In this document: piece after piece, positions 1 to 8,928 of the stretch
Layout of the letters: each line of letters opens with the position of its first letter
How positions within the stretch are numbered: position 1 is the stretch's first letter
Assembly (NCBI RefSeq): GCF_013385825.1
Contig: NZ_JACAPG010000023.1
Location: forward strand, 62,001 to 126,000
Source of the DNA: Pseudomonas reactans
GTDB lineage: Bacteria > Pseudomonadota > Gammaproteobacteria > Pseudomonadales > Pseudomonadaceae
Direction: 5' to 3'
Length of the DNA stretch: 64,000 nt
The notes under the pieces: model-generated
Databases searched by the model: none
What the model was told of the DNA's origin: nothing
The model's input: only the letters and a program-made list of their open reading frames with translations
Program-made: the position numbers and the translations under genes

Positions 1-13
1 GCAGGGAAGTGTT

Positions 14-745
14 TTAGAAGCGCGCTTTAGGCGTCGCGGAAGGAATCGGCCCGTCGCCGCTCAGCGATCGGAACGCTGACTGGTCCGCATCGTAGGCCCG
101 GATTTCACTGGTCTCGATGTTGTAGATCCAGCCATGGATAAATAACTGACCATTGGCCATGCGCGAAGCCACGGAAGGGTGGGTGCGCAAGTGTTGCAAC
201 TGGGCGATGACGTTTTCTTCAGTAAGCACCTTCATGCTCTCGCCTTCATTGGCACAGTCGCAGTTGTCCTCGACCATGGACCTTGCGACCTCAGCATGCC
301 GCAGCCAGGCCCTGACTGTTGGCATCTTCTCCAGGCTGGCGGGGTTGAGTACCGCACGCATGGCGCCGCAATCGGAGTGCCCGCAGACAATGATGTGCTG
401 CACGCCCAGGGCCAGTACCGCGTACTCGATAGCCGTGGACACACCGCCGTTCATCTGGCCGTAAGGCGGCACTACGTTACCGACGTTACGCGTCACGAAC
501 AGGTCGCCAGGCGAACTTTGTGTGATCAGTTCAGGCACGATGCGCGAGTCGGCACAGGTAATGAACATCGCACGCGGGCTTTGGGCCGTGGCGAGTTTCT
601 TGAAGAGTTCTTCCTGCTGGGGGAAGACGTCGTGATGGAAATGCAAAAAGCCGTCAACAATATGCTGCAGCGCTGCATCGGCGGTTTCAGCCACCGGAGA
701 GGCAGAAGCCGACGCAGCCAACGGCTGTTTATCCTTGTCACTCAT
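14..745 (-). CDS. Beta-class carbonic anhydrase
   Basis: Interconverts CO2 and bicarbonate in the cytoplasm. The 243-residue protein has the beta-class zinc site: Cys64 with the Asp66-Arg68 dyad in CADSR, and His123 and Cys126 in GHSDCG. The first 20 residues are a low-complexity Ala/Ser stretch without a signal-peptide core, so a cytoplasmic location is likely. The ATG at 745 is preceded by AGAGG eight bases upstream. It lies at the window edge, so its downstream neighbour is not visible. A second, gamma-class homologue is encoded at 11399-11941. The class is certain; the symbol (can or cynT) is left blank because no cyanase genes are in view. Confidence 0.95.
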   Translation of the reverse strand: MSDKDKQPLAASASASPVAETADAALQHIVDGFLHFHHDVFPQQEELFKKLATAQSPRAMFITCADSRIVPELITQSSPGDLFVTRNVGNVVPPYGQMNGGVSTAIEYAVLALGVQHIIVCGHSDCGAMRAVLNPASLEKMPTVRAWLRHAEVARSMVEDNCDCANEGESMKVLTEENVIAQLQHLRTHPSVASRMANGQLFIHGWIYNIETSEIRAYDADQSAFRSLSGDGPIPSATPKARF

Positions 746-972
746 GATTCATCCTCTTGATTAATGCAGGGGAGTGTTCAGGTCAGTTCGACGCCGGGCC
801 AGGAGAACAGTTGCAAACGCCTCAAAACCGGGCCGCCGACTCATCAGTCACTCGCTGAACAAGGTAACCGCCGAAACTTAACTCAAACTGAATGAACCGC
901 TCTAGATCGCGGGTTTCAGTGATATCAAAACGCGACTATTCCTACAGGAAGGGTGCATTCCTCCTCTTCAGT

Positions 973-2031
973 CTACAACAAAGCCATCTGCCTGCCCGGT
1001 GGACAGAACGCAGTGCAATCCAGATTGAAACCTTCTCGCTGATTAAGGCCCAGGCGCTTGATTGCCTTGCTAAAGCGCTGGGCCAGCAGATCGGCAAACG
1101 GCCCTTCACCGCGCATGCGTACGCCGAAGCGACTGTCATACACCTCACCGCCACGCACCTGGCGCACCAAACTCATCACATGGGTCGCGCGCTGCGGGTA
1201 GTGCGCCGCCAACCACTCCTCGAACAGCGGTGCCACCTCCAGCGGCAAGCGCAGCATCATGTACGCCGCGCTTTGCGCGCCAGCGGCGTGGGCTTCAGTC
1301 AGCAGGCTTTCCAGCTCGCTGTCGTTGATCATCGGGATCATCGGCGAACACAGCACGCCCACCGGAATCCCCGCCTCACGCATCACCCGAATCGCCCGCA
1401 ACCGCGCCTTGGGTGCTGCCGTGCGTGGCTCCAGGATGCGCTTGAGTTCATCGTCCAGGCTGGTGAGGCTGATCATCACCGCCACCAATCGCTGGCGCGC
1501 CAACTCGGTGAGCAGGTCCAGGTCTCGCAGAATCAGCGAGCCCTTGGTGATGATGGTCACCGGGTGTCGATAGCGCAGCAGCACCTCGAGGGTTTGCCGG
1601 GTAATCCTGTACTCGCGCTCGATCGGCTGGTACGGGTCGGTATTGGAGCCCAGGTTGATCGGCGCGCACACATAACCCGGCTTCGACAACTGCTGCTCCA
1701 GCACATCTGCGGCGTTGGTCTTGGCGATCAGTTTGGTTTCGAAATCCAACCCCGGCGACAGGTCCCAATAGGCATGACTGGGCCGCGCATAGCAGTAGAT
1801 GCAGCCATGCTCGCAGCCACGGTAGGGGTTGATCGAGCGATCGAACGGCAAGTCCGGTGAATTGTTGCGGGTGATGATGCTCTTGGCCGTCTCAATACGC
1901 ACTTCGGTGCCCTGGGTCGGCGGCACTTCCTGAAACCAGCCATCATCCTCGGCCACGCTCACCGTAGGTGCAAAGCGGTTATGCAGATTGGTGGCCGTGC
2001 CCCGGCCACGGGGCGGCAGCGGAGTAGACAT
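973..2031 (-). CDS. PA0069-family radical SAM protein
   Basis: Radical S-adenosylmethionine protein of 352 residues. The 4Fe-4S motif is Cys73-x3-Cys77-x2-Cys80 in the stretch GCEHGCIYCYARPSHAY, a spacing and context typical of the spore-photoproduct-lyase-like Rv2578c/PA0069 family. The reaction is not known to me. The ATG at 2031 is supported by GAGG seven bases upstream. A LexA-type operator (2047-2062) lies just in front of the start, inside a perfect palindrome, which suggests control by DNA damage; from memory, PA0069 is a reported member of the P. aeruginosa LexA regulon. A role in DNA repair or nucleic-acid modification is therefore plausible but inferred. Confidence 0.9.
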   Translation of the reverse strand: MSTPLPPRGRGTATNLHNRFAPTVSVAEDDGWFQEVPPTQGTEVRIETAKSIITRNNSPDLPFDRSINPYRGCEHGCIYCYARPSHAYWDLSPGLDFETKLIAKTNAADVLEQQLSKPGYVCAPINLGSNTDPYQPIEREYRITRQTLEVLLRYRHPVTIITKGSLILRDLDLLTELARQRLVAVMISLTSLDDELKRILEPRTAAPKARLRAIRVMREAGIPVGVLCSPMIPMINDSELESLLTEAHAAGAQSAAYMMLRLPLEVAPLFEEWLAAHYPQRATHVMSLVRQVRGGEVYDSRFGVRMRGEGPFADLLAQRFSKAIKRLGLNQREGFNLDCTAFCPPGRQMALL

Positions 2032-2035
2032 GAAA

Positions 2036-2073
2036 GCGCCTCGATACTGTTTTTATATACAGTATCGAGGCGC
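2036..2073 (-). promoter_or_regulatory. LexA (SOS) box inside a perfect palindrome
   Basis: Two 15-base arms (2036-2050 and 2059-2073) are perfectly complementary around an 8-base AT loop. The centre (2047-2062) reads CTGTATATAAAAACAG on the minus strand, matching the gamma-proteobacterial LexA consensus CTG-N10-CAG with an AT-rich core. The downstream arm carries the GAGG ribosome binding site of the radical SAM gene starting at 2031. The site could thus act as a transcriptional operator and, in RNA, as a hairpin hiding the ribosome binding site. Confidence 0.82.
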
Positions 2074-2112
2074 AAGGGTTCTGACCAGTGCCGTTTGGCG
2101 GTCAGGCAAGCC

Positions 2113-3411
2113 TCAGTGCTTCTGCGTCACTTGCCCCAGGTCATCGCCGGAGGTGGTACGCATATCGTTGTGGCGCAGGTCCTTCACATCGCTGGCCTTC
2201 ACCGGCGCGCCCTGATTGCCCCAACTGCCGCGGATGAAACTGACCACATCCGCCACTTCCTGATCCGACAGCCGCCAGGCGAACGCCGGCATGGTGAAGG
2301 TCGACGGTGCCGCGTGGGTGGCCGGCAAAGTGCCGCCGTTCAACACGATGTTGATCAACGACGTGGCATCCGCCGTTTGCAACACTGGGTTGCCCGCCAG
2401 CGCCGGAAACACCCGCGTGTAGCCATGGCCGTCGGTACGGTGGCAAGCCGCGCAGTTGTCGATATACACCGAGGCGCCGCGCTGGCTGTCATCGCCTTTC
2501 CACAACGCCTCGGCCGCTTGCTTGTCGTATTGGTGCGGCTGATCCTTGGGATCCACCGCCGGCAGGCTCTTGAGGTAACGGGCGATAGCGGTCAGGTCAT
2601 TTTCCGACATGTACTGCATGCTGTGGACGACAACGTCGCTCATGCCACCAAACACCGCGCTGCGGTCACTGCGGCCGGTTTTGAGGAACTGCACCAGTTG
2701 TTCCTCGCTCCAGCTGCCGAGGCCATCCTTGTGGTCACCGCGCAGGCTCTTGGCGATCCAACCTTCCAGCGGCGCGCTGCCGGACAAGAAGGCGTTTCCG
2801 TCAGTGGCACTCAGGGCTTTTTCCTGCATGGTCAGCGCCCGTGGCGTGTGGCACGCACCGCAATGGCCAAGGCCTTCTACCAGGTAGGCGCCTCGGCTGA
2901 TCACCGGGTCGGCGGCGGCTTGAGCCTGATGCTCCTCGACAGAAGGCGCAAACATCCAGCGCCATGCCGCCAACGGCCAGCGCATGCTCAGTGGCCACGG
3001 AATGTCGCTGTCCTTGTTCTCCTGAGCGACGGGCTCGACACCTTTCATGAAGTACGCATACAACGCCTGCATATCGCTGTCGCTGACGCGTGCGTAAGAC
3101 GGGTAGGGCATCGCCGGGTAAAGCGTACTGCCGCTCTTGGCGACGCCATGGCGCACAGCCTTGTCGAAGTCCTCGAAGCTGTAGTCGCCCAGGCCTGTCT
3201 TGTCCGGGGTGATGTTGGTGGAATAGATCACGCCGATGGGGGTTTCCATCGGCAGGCCGCCGGCAAAGGGTTTACCACCTTTGGCCGTGTGGCAAGCCAC
3301 GCAGTCACCCGCGCGGGCCAGGTATTCACCCTGCTTGATCAAGTCCGTTTCAGCGGCGCTGACAGAGCAGCTGCTGAAAAGGGCGAAGGTCGCGATAACA
3401 AGTGCTTTCAT
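2113..3411 (-). CDS. Membrane gluconate 2-dehydrogenase-type cytochrome c subunit
   Basis: Tri-haem cytochrome c that passes electrons from the partner flavoprotein to the ubiquinone pool at the periplasmic face. Three CxxCH haem sites are visible (numbered from an ATG two codons further upstream): Cys39-His43 (CVACH), Cys186-His190 (CGACH) and Cys322-His326 (CAACH). An N-terminal signal peptide ends near SAA. I take the ATG at 3411 because GGAG lies eight bases before it; the ATG at 3417 is too close to that site. It is the last gene of the order small subunit, flavoprotein, cytochrome, 12 bases after the flavoprotein stop. Related complexes oxidise gluconate, 2-ketogluconate, sorbitol or alcohols, so the exact substrate is inferred. 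Confidence 0.9.
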   Translation of the reverse strand: MKALVIATFALFSSCSVSAAETDLIKQGEYLARAGDCVACHTAKGGKPFAGGLPMETPIGVIYSTNITPDKTGLGDYSFEDFDKAVRHGVAKSGSTLYPAMPYPSYARVSDSDMQALYAYFMKGVEPVAQENKDSDIPWPLSMRWPLAAWRWMFAPSVEEHQAQAAADPVISRGAYLVEGLGHCGACHTPRALTMQEKALSATDGNAFLSGSAPLEGWIAKSLRGDHKDGLGSWSEEQLVQFLKTGRSDRSAVFGGMSDVVVHSMQYMSENDLTAIARYLKSLPAVDPKDQPHQYDKQAAEALWKGDDSQRGASVYIDNCAACHRTDGHGYTRVFPALAGNPVLQTADATSLINIVLNGGTLPATHAAPSTFTMPAFAWRLSDQEVADVVSFIRGSWGNQGAPVKASDVKDLRHNDMRTTSGDDLGQVTQKH

Positions 3412-3423
3412 GGTCATCGCTCC

Positions 3424-5208
3424 TTATGCCTGAACCAGTGGGCCGGGGTTTTTCAAATACTGCTCACGGATTGCCCGCGCCGACCAGTAGGTCAACGCCG
3501 CCACCAAGCCTGTAGGGTTGTAGCCCAAACCTTGTGGGAAAGCGGATGCGCCTGGGACAAACACGTTGTGTACATCCCAGCACTGCAGGTAGCGATTCAA
3601 TGCACTGGTTTTCGGATCGGTGCCCATGATCGCGCCACCGTTCAAGTGGGTGGTCTGGTACGACGCCGTGTTGAAGTGCTCGCCGACTTTTTTGCCGAGC
3701 ACAGCAATGGCCTTGGGGTTCATCGCCTCAGCGACCTTGCCCATTTTCTCGACCATGAAGCGGTTCATCTTGATGTCGTTTTCCTGCCAATCAAACGTCA
3801 TCCGCAGCAAGGGCTGGCCGTAGGCATCGCGGTACACCGGGTCCAGATCCAGGTAGTTACCCCGGTAGGACTGATGGGCACCGTGGGCATCCATCGACAC
3901 CTGGTGGGTGTAGTAATCGGCGGTGGCGCGCTTCCAGGCACTGCCCCAGGCCGGAGTGCCCGGCGGGTTTGACGTACCAGCAATCGGTCGGCTGCCAGCC
4001 TGGTTGACCCACATCGGCGAACCGCCTACAAATCCATGGGGCCCGTGGTCAAAGTTGTCGGCGTTGAAGTCATCGATGGCCACGCCATTGCCGCCCGCGC
4101 CGATGAAGTTGTTGGTGTGAGTGTCTTTGTCGAAGAACGCCTTGATGGTCGCCATGTTCTGGTAGGCGAAGTTTCTGCCCACCACGCCCTCGTTGGTGAT
4201 CGGGTCGTACGGCTTGCCGATACCGGAGAGCAGCATCAAGCGCACGTTATGGAACTGGAACGCGCCGAGGATCACCAAGTCCGCCGGTTGCTCGCATTCG
4301 CGGCCTTGGGCGTCGATGTAAGTCACGCCAGTGGCCTTGCGCTTGGTGCTGTCGAGGTTGACCTTGAGCACGTGGGCATTGGGCCGCAGTTCAAAGTTCG
4401 GCACCTGGCGCAGCGCCGGCAGAATGTTCACGTTCGGCGAAGCCTTGGAGTACATGTAGCACACGTAGCCGCTGCAAAAACCGCAGAAATTGCACGGTCC
4501 CATCTGGGCGCCGTAGGGGTTGGTGTAGGGCCCCGAGGTGTTGGCAGACGGCAGGTTGTAGGGTTTATAACCGACGCTGGCAGCCGCTTTCTGAAACAGC
4601 TGTGCGGAGACGGTGTTTTTCTGCGATTCCAATGGGAACGGGTTAGAGCGGTCCGGCGCATACGGGTTACCGCCACGGCCTTCGCCGACCAGTTGGCCTT
4701 TCACGGTCCAGGCTTGCCCAGAGGTGCCGAAGACTTTTTCCGCGTAGTCGAAAAACGGCTCCAGCTCTTCATAGCTCACGCCGAAGTCCTGGATGGTCAT
4801 GTCCTTGGGAATGAAGTGCTTGCCGTAGCGCTCTTCATAATGGCTGCGCATGCGCAACTCGATCGGGTCGACACGAAAATGCACGCCGGACCAATGCAGA
4901 CCCGCGCCGCCCACGCCATTGCCCGGCAGGAACGCCCCCAACTGACGATTGGGCAGGGCGACGTCATTCACGCTATGGCGAATGGTCACCGTCTCCTTGG
5001 AGATATCCTGGAAGAGTTTCTTACGCACGCTGTAGGTCAATTCGTCGATGACCTGGGGATAATTGCCGTCCGGGTAAGTGTCCTGCATCGGGCCGCGCTC
5101 CAGCGCTACCACGTTGAGGCCTGCTTCCGTCAGTTCCTTGGCCATGATCGCGCCGGTCCAACCGAAGCCTACGATCACTGCATCCACTTTCTTCATGATG
5201 GTCGCCAC
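3424..5208 (-). CDS. GMC oxidoreductase, gluconate 2-dehydrogenase-type flavoprotein subunit
   Basis: Catalytic FAD subunit of a membrane-bound sugar-acid or polyol dehydrogenase, 594 residues. An FAD-binding GxGxxG motif sits at Gly14/Gly16/Gly19. A Cys-rich element (GPCNFCGFCSGYVC) in the middle is characteristic of the gluconate/2-ketogluconate dehydrogenase branch of the GMC family and probably binds an iron-sulfur cluster. The C-terminal GMC domain carries HLNGGAIMGTDP and the conserved NPTGL segment. Translation starts at GTG 5208, two bases after the stop of the small subunit, using GAGG located within the end of that gene. The ATG at 5196 lacks such a site. The protein has no own signal and is probably exported bound to the Tat-carrying small subunit. 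Confidence 0.93.
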   Translation of the reverse strand: MATIMKKVDAVIVGFGWTGAIMAKELTEAGLNVVALERGPMQDTYPDGNYPQVIDELTYSVRKKLFQDISKETVTIRHSVNDVALPNRQLGAFLPGNGVGGAGLHWSGVHFRVDPIELRMRSHYEERYGKHFIPKDMTIQDFGVSYEELEPFFDYAEKVFGTSGQAWTVKGQLVGEGRGGNPYAPDRSNPFPLESQKNTVSAQLFQKAAASVGYKPYNLPSANTSGPYTNPYGAQMGPCNFCGFCSGYVCYMYSKASPNVNILPALRQVPNFELRPNAHVLKVNLDSTKRKATGVTYIDAQGRECEQPADLVILGAFQFHNVRLMLLSGIGKPYDPITNEGVVGRNFAYQNMATIKAFFDKDTHTNNFIGAGGNGVAIDDFNADNFDHGPHGFVGGSPMWVNQAGSRPIAGTSNPPGTPAWGSAWKRATADYYTHQVSMDAHGAHQSYRGNYLDLDPVYRDAYGQPLLRMTFDWQENDIKMNRFMVEKMGKVAEAMNPKAIAVLGKKVGEHFNTASYQTTHLNGGAIMGTDPKTSALNRYLQCWDVHNVFVPGASAFPQGLGYNPTGLVAALTYWSARAIREQYLKNPGPLVQA

Positions 5209-5210
5209 GT

Positions 5211-5963
5211 TTATGCCCTCTCGCCGCGGATGGAAACTGCCGGGAAGGGGTATTGCTCGTTGCGTTCAACCCAGTCCATGAAGTCGGCGCGGGCGCCGGG
5301 GAAGCCGATCATGGTCCAGCCGACCATGCCTTTGTTGCCGCCGTGGATCGGGTCGCAGAAGAAGCCTTCCTTGGTGTTTTGCAGCAACAGGTTGAAAAAG
5401 ATCTTTGGCGGCACCGCATCAAAATGCGCCGTCACCTCACTACCGCCAGCCTCCAGACGCCGCAACATATCGTCTCGGGTAGCGCTGTCTTGCGCGGCAA
5501 AAACTTTGCCGTTGAACGCCTTCGACCAAGCATCCGTCGCGGCAATGCCCAGGCGATAGATCTCTTTGGGTACCAGTTTGGACTGCCAGCCCATCTCCGA
5601 CGGCGCGTCGGCGTTGAAAGGACCTTGCATGAACCACAGGGCACCGCTGGCGTACGGCGTGTTCATCTGGCGGTCGATATATTCCGGTGCACCGGCTTCC
5701 AGAGCACCTGGGCCTTGGGCGTCAGCGGGGATCAATTGCGCGACGGCGGCGTTGATGAACGCCCATTCCTCGGCAGTGAAATAAGTCGGCTCATAGGCCT
5801 TTTCGCTGGCCGCAGGCTTGGCCGGCGCGGCTTGGGCCGGCTCAGGCGTGGCCATCAGCATCGAACCGCCAAGGCCAGTGCTGGCAACCGTGACCACCGG
5901 GATCAAGGTCAAGGATTTGCGCAGAAAGTCACGCCGGGGATTGTCTTGATCTTGATCAGACAT
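5211..5963 (-). CDS. Gluconate 2-dehydrogenase subunit 3 family protein, Tat-exported
   Basis: Small subunit of the membrane sugar-acid dehydrogenase, 250 residues. It starts with a twin-arginine signal (Arg10-Arg11 in NPRRDFLRKS) followed by a hydrophobic stretch and AQAAPA, so it is exported folded and can carry the signal-less flavoprotein with it. The body matches the gluconate_2-dh3 family (segment YFTAEEWAFINAAVAQLIPAD). It is first in the three-gene operon, with two bases between its stop and the next gene's start. The 230-base region upstream (5964-6193) is shared with the divergent phosphatase gene; I see no clear operator there. Confidence 0.92.
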   Translation of the reverse strand: MSDQDQDNPRRDFLRKSLTLIPVVTVASTGLGGSMLMATPEPAQAAPAKPAASEKAYEPTYFTAEEWAFINAAVAQLIPADAQGPGALEAGAPEYIDRQMNTPYASGALWFMQGPFNADAPSEMGWQSKLVPKEIYRLGIAATDAWSKAFNGKVFAAQDSATRDDMLRRLEAGGSEVTAHFDAVPPKIFFNLLLQNTKEGFFCDPIHGGNKGMVGWTMIGFPGARADFMDWVERNEQYPFPAVSIRGERA

Positions 5964-6193
5964 GGTGGCACCTCATCATGTGGTCACGGGTTTATCAGCC
6001 GGCTTCTGGTGAGCGGCTTGGCTTTTTCGGCAATCAATAGTTACAAATGATAGCAGGCTATGCATCGGGAGAAGCGTTTCAGCGACTAAAGACTGAGGAT
6101 TCACGGTTCTTTGACGGCGTCCTCACACTTCATTGACCCCCCTTGGACCAACCTGAGCGGCATTCACCAATCTGCTGCTCGGTCTTGTCATCA

Positions 6194-6910
6194 ATGCTCA
6201 AGAATCAATGGCTGCCGGCCTTCGGCCTCGCGTTCATCGCGCTGTTCTCCAGCGCTTTCGCTCAAGCCGACGAGCCCATTTCCATCCGTTCCCCCGAGTG
6301 GGCACAACCGGTGGGCAGTCAATACAACCTCCATCAGATGACGCCCACGCTCTATCGCAGCGGGTTACCCGACAGCAACGCGGCGCCGCTGCTGGAAAAG
6401 CTCAAGATCGGCACCGTGATCAATTTCCTGCCGGAATCCGATGCCAACTGGCTCAAATCGCCTGATATCCGCCAGGTACAGCTGACTTATCGCACCAACC
6501 ATGTGGATGATTCCGACGTACTGGCGGCGTTGAGAGCCATCCAGGACGCCGAAACCAACGGCCCAGTGCTGATGCATTGCAAGCACGGCTCTGACCGTAC
6601 CGGCCTGATGGCGGCGATGTATCGGGTGGTGATTCAGGGGTGGAGCAAGGAGGATGCACTGAACGAAATGACCCTGGGCGGTTTTGGCACCAGCAATGGC
6701 TTCAAGGACGGCGTTCGCTACATGATGAGGGCCGATGTCGACAAGTTACGCAAGGCATTACTCAATGGAGAATGCAGCACCAGTGCCTTCGCCCTGTGTT
6801 CGATGAAGAGTTGGATGAACACTGCCAACACTGGCTCCTGGATTCAAACTGCGTTGCCGGGCGTAACGTCTAAAAATAAACGCACCGAATCAACCAACGA
6901 TCTAGAGTGA
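6194..6910 (+). CDS. Periplasmic dual-specificity/tyrosine phosphatase-like protein
   Basis: Predicted exported Cys-dependent phosphatase. Counting from the ATG at 6194, residues 1-25 form a signal peptide (LAFIALFSSAFAQA). The P-loop HCKHGSDRTG gives His128, catalytic Cys129 and Arg135, matching HCxxGxxR. An upstream in-frame ATG at 6143 would bury the signal behind 17 extra residues, so I prefer 6194. The last 67 bases overlap convergently with the end of the M3 peptidase gene on the other strand (6844-6910), and the final ~50 residues look atypical for the family, so the 3' end may have been altered when the two genes met. Substrate unknown. Confidence 0.85.
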   Translation: MLKNQWLPAFGLAFIALFSSAFAQADEPISIRSPEWAQPVGSQYNLHQMTPTLYRSGLPDSNAAPLLEKLKIGTVINFLPESDANWLKSPDIRQVQLTYRTNHVDDSDVLAALRAIQDAETNGPVLMHCKHGSDRTGLMAAMYRVVIQGWSKEDALNEMTLGGFGTSNGFKDGVRYMMRADVDKLRKALLNGECSTSAFALCSMKSWMNTANTGSWIQTALPGVTSKNKRTESTNDLE

Positions 6911-8847
6911 CCGGGAGCAAGCACTAGCTCGCGAAACGCACGACCCGTCTGCGGGTTGAACACACCCTCTTGCTCAAACCTTTTGAAGGCTGCACGTGCC
7001 AGCACTTCAGACCATTGGTAAGCATAAAACCCGCCCTCGTAACCCGACACCATATGGCTGAAACCATTGACATAACGCACAGCATCCAGCGCTGGCAGGT
7101 GCCCGACCTCACGGTTGGCGCTTGCGAATACCTGCTCAATTGCGCGTCCGTCGCCGTGGGTGCGATGCACTTCAATATCAAACAGCGCCAGGGTCAGCGA
7201 CTCTGCGCGCTCCCAAGACGTTTGAGTGTTGGCATACACCACTTGCTGTCGGGCCATGGCCTCAGGCAACTGCGCGCCGGTTTCGACATGGCCTGACAGC
7301 CAGACAAGACATTCAGGGGAATCACACCAGCGCTCGAAGAACTGGCCGCAGAACTCCGCACTGTCGATGCCCAGGTCATCAATGCCCATTTTGGTGCGAT
7401 AACCCACGCCCATCAGCACCTGCTGCAAGCAATGGCCGAACTCATGGAACAGGATCTTGAGCTGCTGGTGCGCAAGCAAGCAGGGCTCGTCAGGGGTCAC
7501 TTCAAACTGGCTGCAGAGCACAACTACCGGTTGCACTCTTTGCCCTTCAGCTGTAGTCCAGCGGTTTTTCAACGAAAACGCCCTGGGAAAATCATCGCTG
7601 TTTTGCAAAAACGGTACGAAATATATCTGCCCCAATACTTCGCCATAGGCCTGCACTTGCAAGAGTCGAACCCCGGGAGCCCAGGAGTCGAAGCCATCGA
7701 GCTCACTGATTTCGATGTCGAACAGGCGCTTTATCAAAGCAAACAGGCGGATCAGGGTGGTATCCAGCGGGAAATAAGCGCGCAACGTCTCTTGAGCAAC
7801 GCCGCTGGCCTGTTGCCGGATGATCTGCGCCAGATAGGCGTAATCCCAGGGCTGCAGATCGGCCAAACCAAGCTCACGGCCCAGCGTAGTGAGCTGTCGT
7901 TTGTCATGCTCGAAGGCCATACGTTGCGACGCAATTTGATCACGAATAAACGTCAGCACCTGATCTTCGGTATCCAATACCTGGAGTTCAAGCGCCAATC
8001 GAACGAAGTTGGCGTGGCCCAAAAGCTGGGCTTTTTGATGACGGCTGACCATTATCATTTGCAGCAGCGGGCCATTGTCGAACTGCCCGGCGTGCGGGCC
8101 GATATCGGACGCACGCGTGTTGTAGGCGATGAAAACCTCCTCTCGCAAAGCGCGATTTTGCGCGTACGCCATGAGGTCTCGGTAGGTTTCTTCATTCAGG
8201 GTAATCAGCCAACCTTCCAGGTTGGCGGCGTGGGCCTTTTGCGCCCTACGCGCCTTGAATGTCGGCGTAAGCCCCTGCAGGTGCGATTCGTCGGTGATGT
8301 GTTTGCGCCAAGCGTTGTTTGCCTGTTCCAACCGGCTAATGAACAACTGCTGAAGCCCGGCAATTTCAAGGTTAAGCGTCACCAGCCTCTGCTGCGAGAC
8401 AGGTTCCAATTCGATACCGGCCTGTTCAAACTTTTTCAGCGTACGCCTCAGCAAACTCTGACGGGACGCATCGAACAGTCCTGCCGCTGAACTGGCCGCC
8501 AACGCTTTGTAGCAGTCAAAGAGCGCGCGGTTACTGGTTAGATCGCGCACGAACTCAATGGCCCGGAACGTGGCTTGTGCGGTGGCTCGTTTCCATTTTT
8601 GTTCAGTGTTTACGCTGTCGAGTATGTAAATTACCGTTAACACCTCGTCGATCCGCGACGTCACCGCCTCTATGGCCAGCACCAGATCGTCCCAGTTCGG
8701 GCTGTGTCGCTGGCTGGCAATGATGCGGCCCACCTCGGTGCGACCGTGCAGCACGATCGCATCAACGGCAGGTACAAGGTGTTCGGCGCGAATAGCCGAG
8801 AAAGGCGGCAGGTGATAGTCCTGCAACAGGGGATTGGGGTCGTGCAT
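6844..8847 (-). CDS. M3 family metallopeptidase, diverged oligopeptidase A paralogue
   Basis: Thimet/oligopeptidase A-like zinc peptidase of 667 residues from the ATG at 8847, which has AAGGA seven bases upstream. The zinc motif HEFGH (His468, Glu469, His472) is intact, with a Glu in DSAEFCGQFF downstream as the likely third ligand. It resembles PrlC encoded 400 bases away along its whole length (both begin NPLLQ-Y-LPPFSAIRAEH), but HEFGHGLHHLL is replaced by HEFGHCLQQVL, and the last segment present in PrlC (GRAPSIDALLRHSGL) is missing, ending instead at VTPGNAV. Its 3' end overlaps the convergent phosphatase gene. Probably a cytoplasmic peptidase from an old tandem duplication with altered substrate range. 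Confidence 0.88.
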   Translation of the reverse strand: MHDPNPLLQDYHLPPFSAIRAEHLVPAVDAIVLHGRTEVGRIIASQRHSPNWDDLVLAIEAVTSRIDEVLTVIYILDSVNTEQKWKRATAQATFRAIEFVRDLTSNRALFDCYKALAASSAAGLFDASRQSLLRRTLKKFEQAGIELEPVSQQRLVTLNLEIAGLQQLFISRLEQANNAWRKHITDESHLQGLTPTFKARRAQKAHAANLEGWLITLNEETYRDLMAYAQNRALREEVFIAYNTRASDIGPHAGQFDNGPLLQMIMVSRHQKAQLLGHANFVRLALELQVLDTEDQVLTFIRDQIASQRMAFEHDKRQLTTLGRELGLADLQPWDYAYLAQIIRQQASGVAQETLRAYFPLDTTLIRLFALIKRLFDIEISELDGFDSWAPGVRLLQVQAYGEVLGQIYFVPFLQNSDDFPRAFSLKNRWTTAEGQRVQPVVVLCSQFEVTPDEPCLLAHQQLKILFHEFGHCLQQVLMGVGYRTKMGIDDLGIDSAEFCGQFFERWCDSPECLVWLSGHVETGAQLPEAMARQQVVYANTQTSWERAESLTLALFDIEVHRTHGDGRAIEQVFASANREVGHLPALDAVRYVNGFSHMVSGYEGGFYAYQWSEVLARAAFKRFEQEGVFNPQTGRAFRELVLAPGHSRSLVDSVRLFLDVTPGNAV

Positions 8848-8928
8848 GGTGCATCCTTGAAGACAACAAGTGGGAGTTGTCATCCTGGAATACACCGCAG
8901 GAGAGAAGGGTGTAGATGCTTAACGCTC

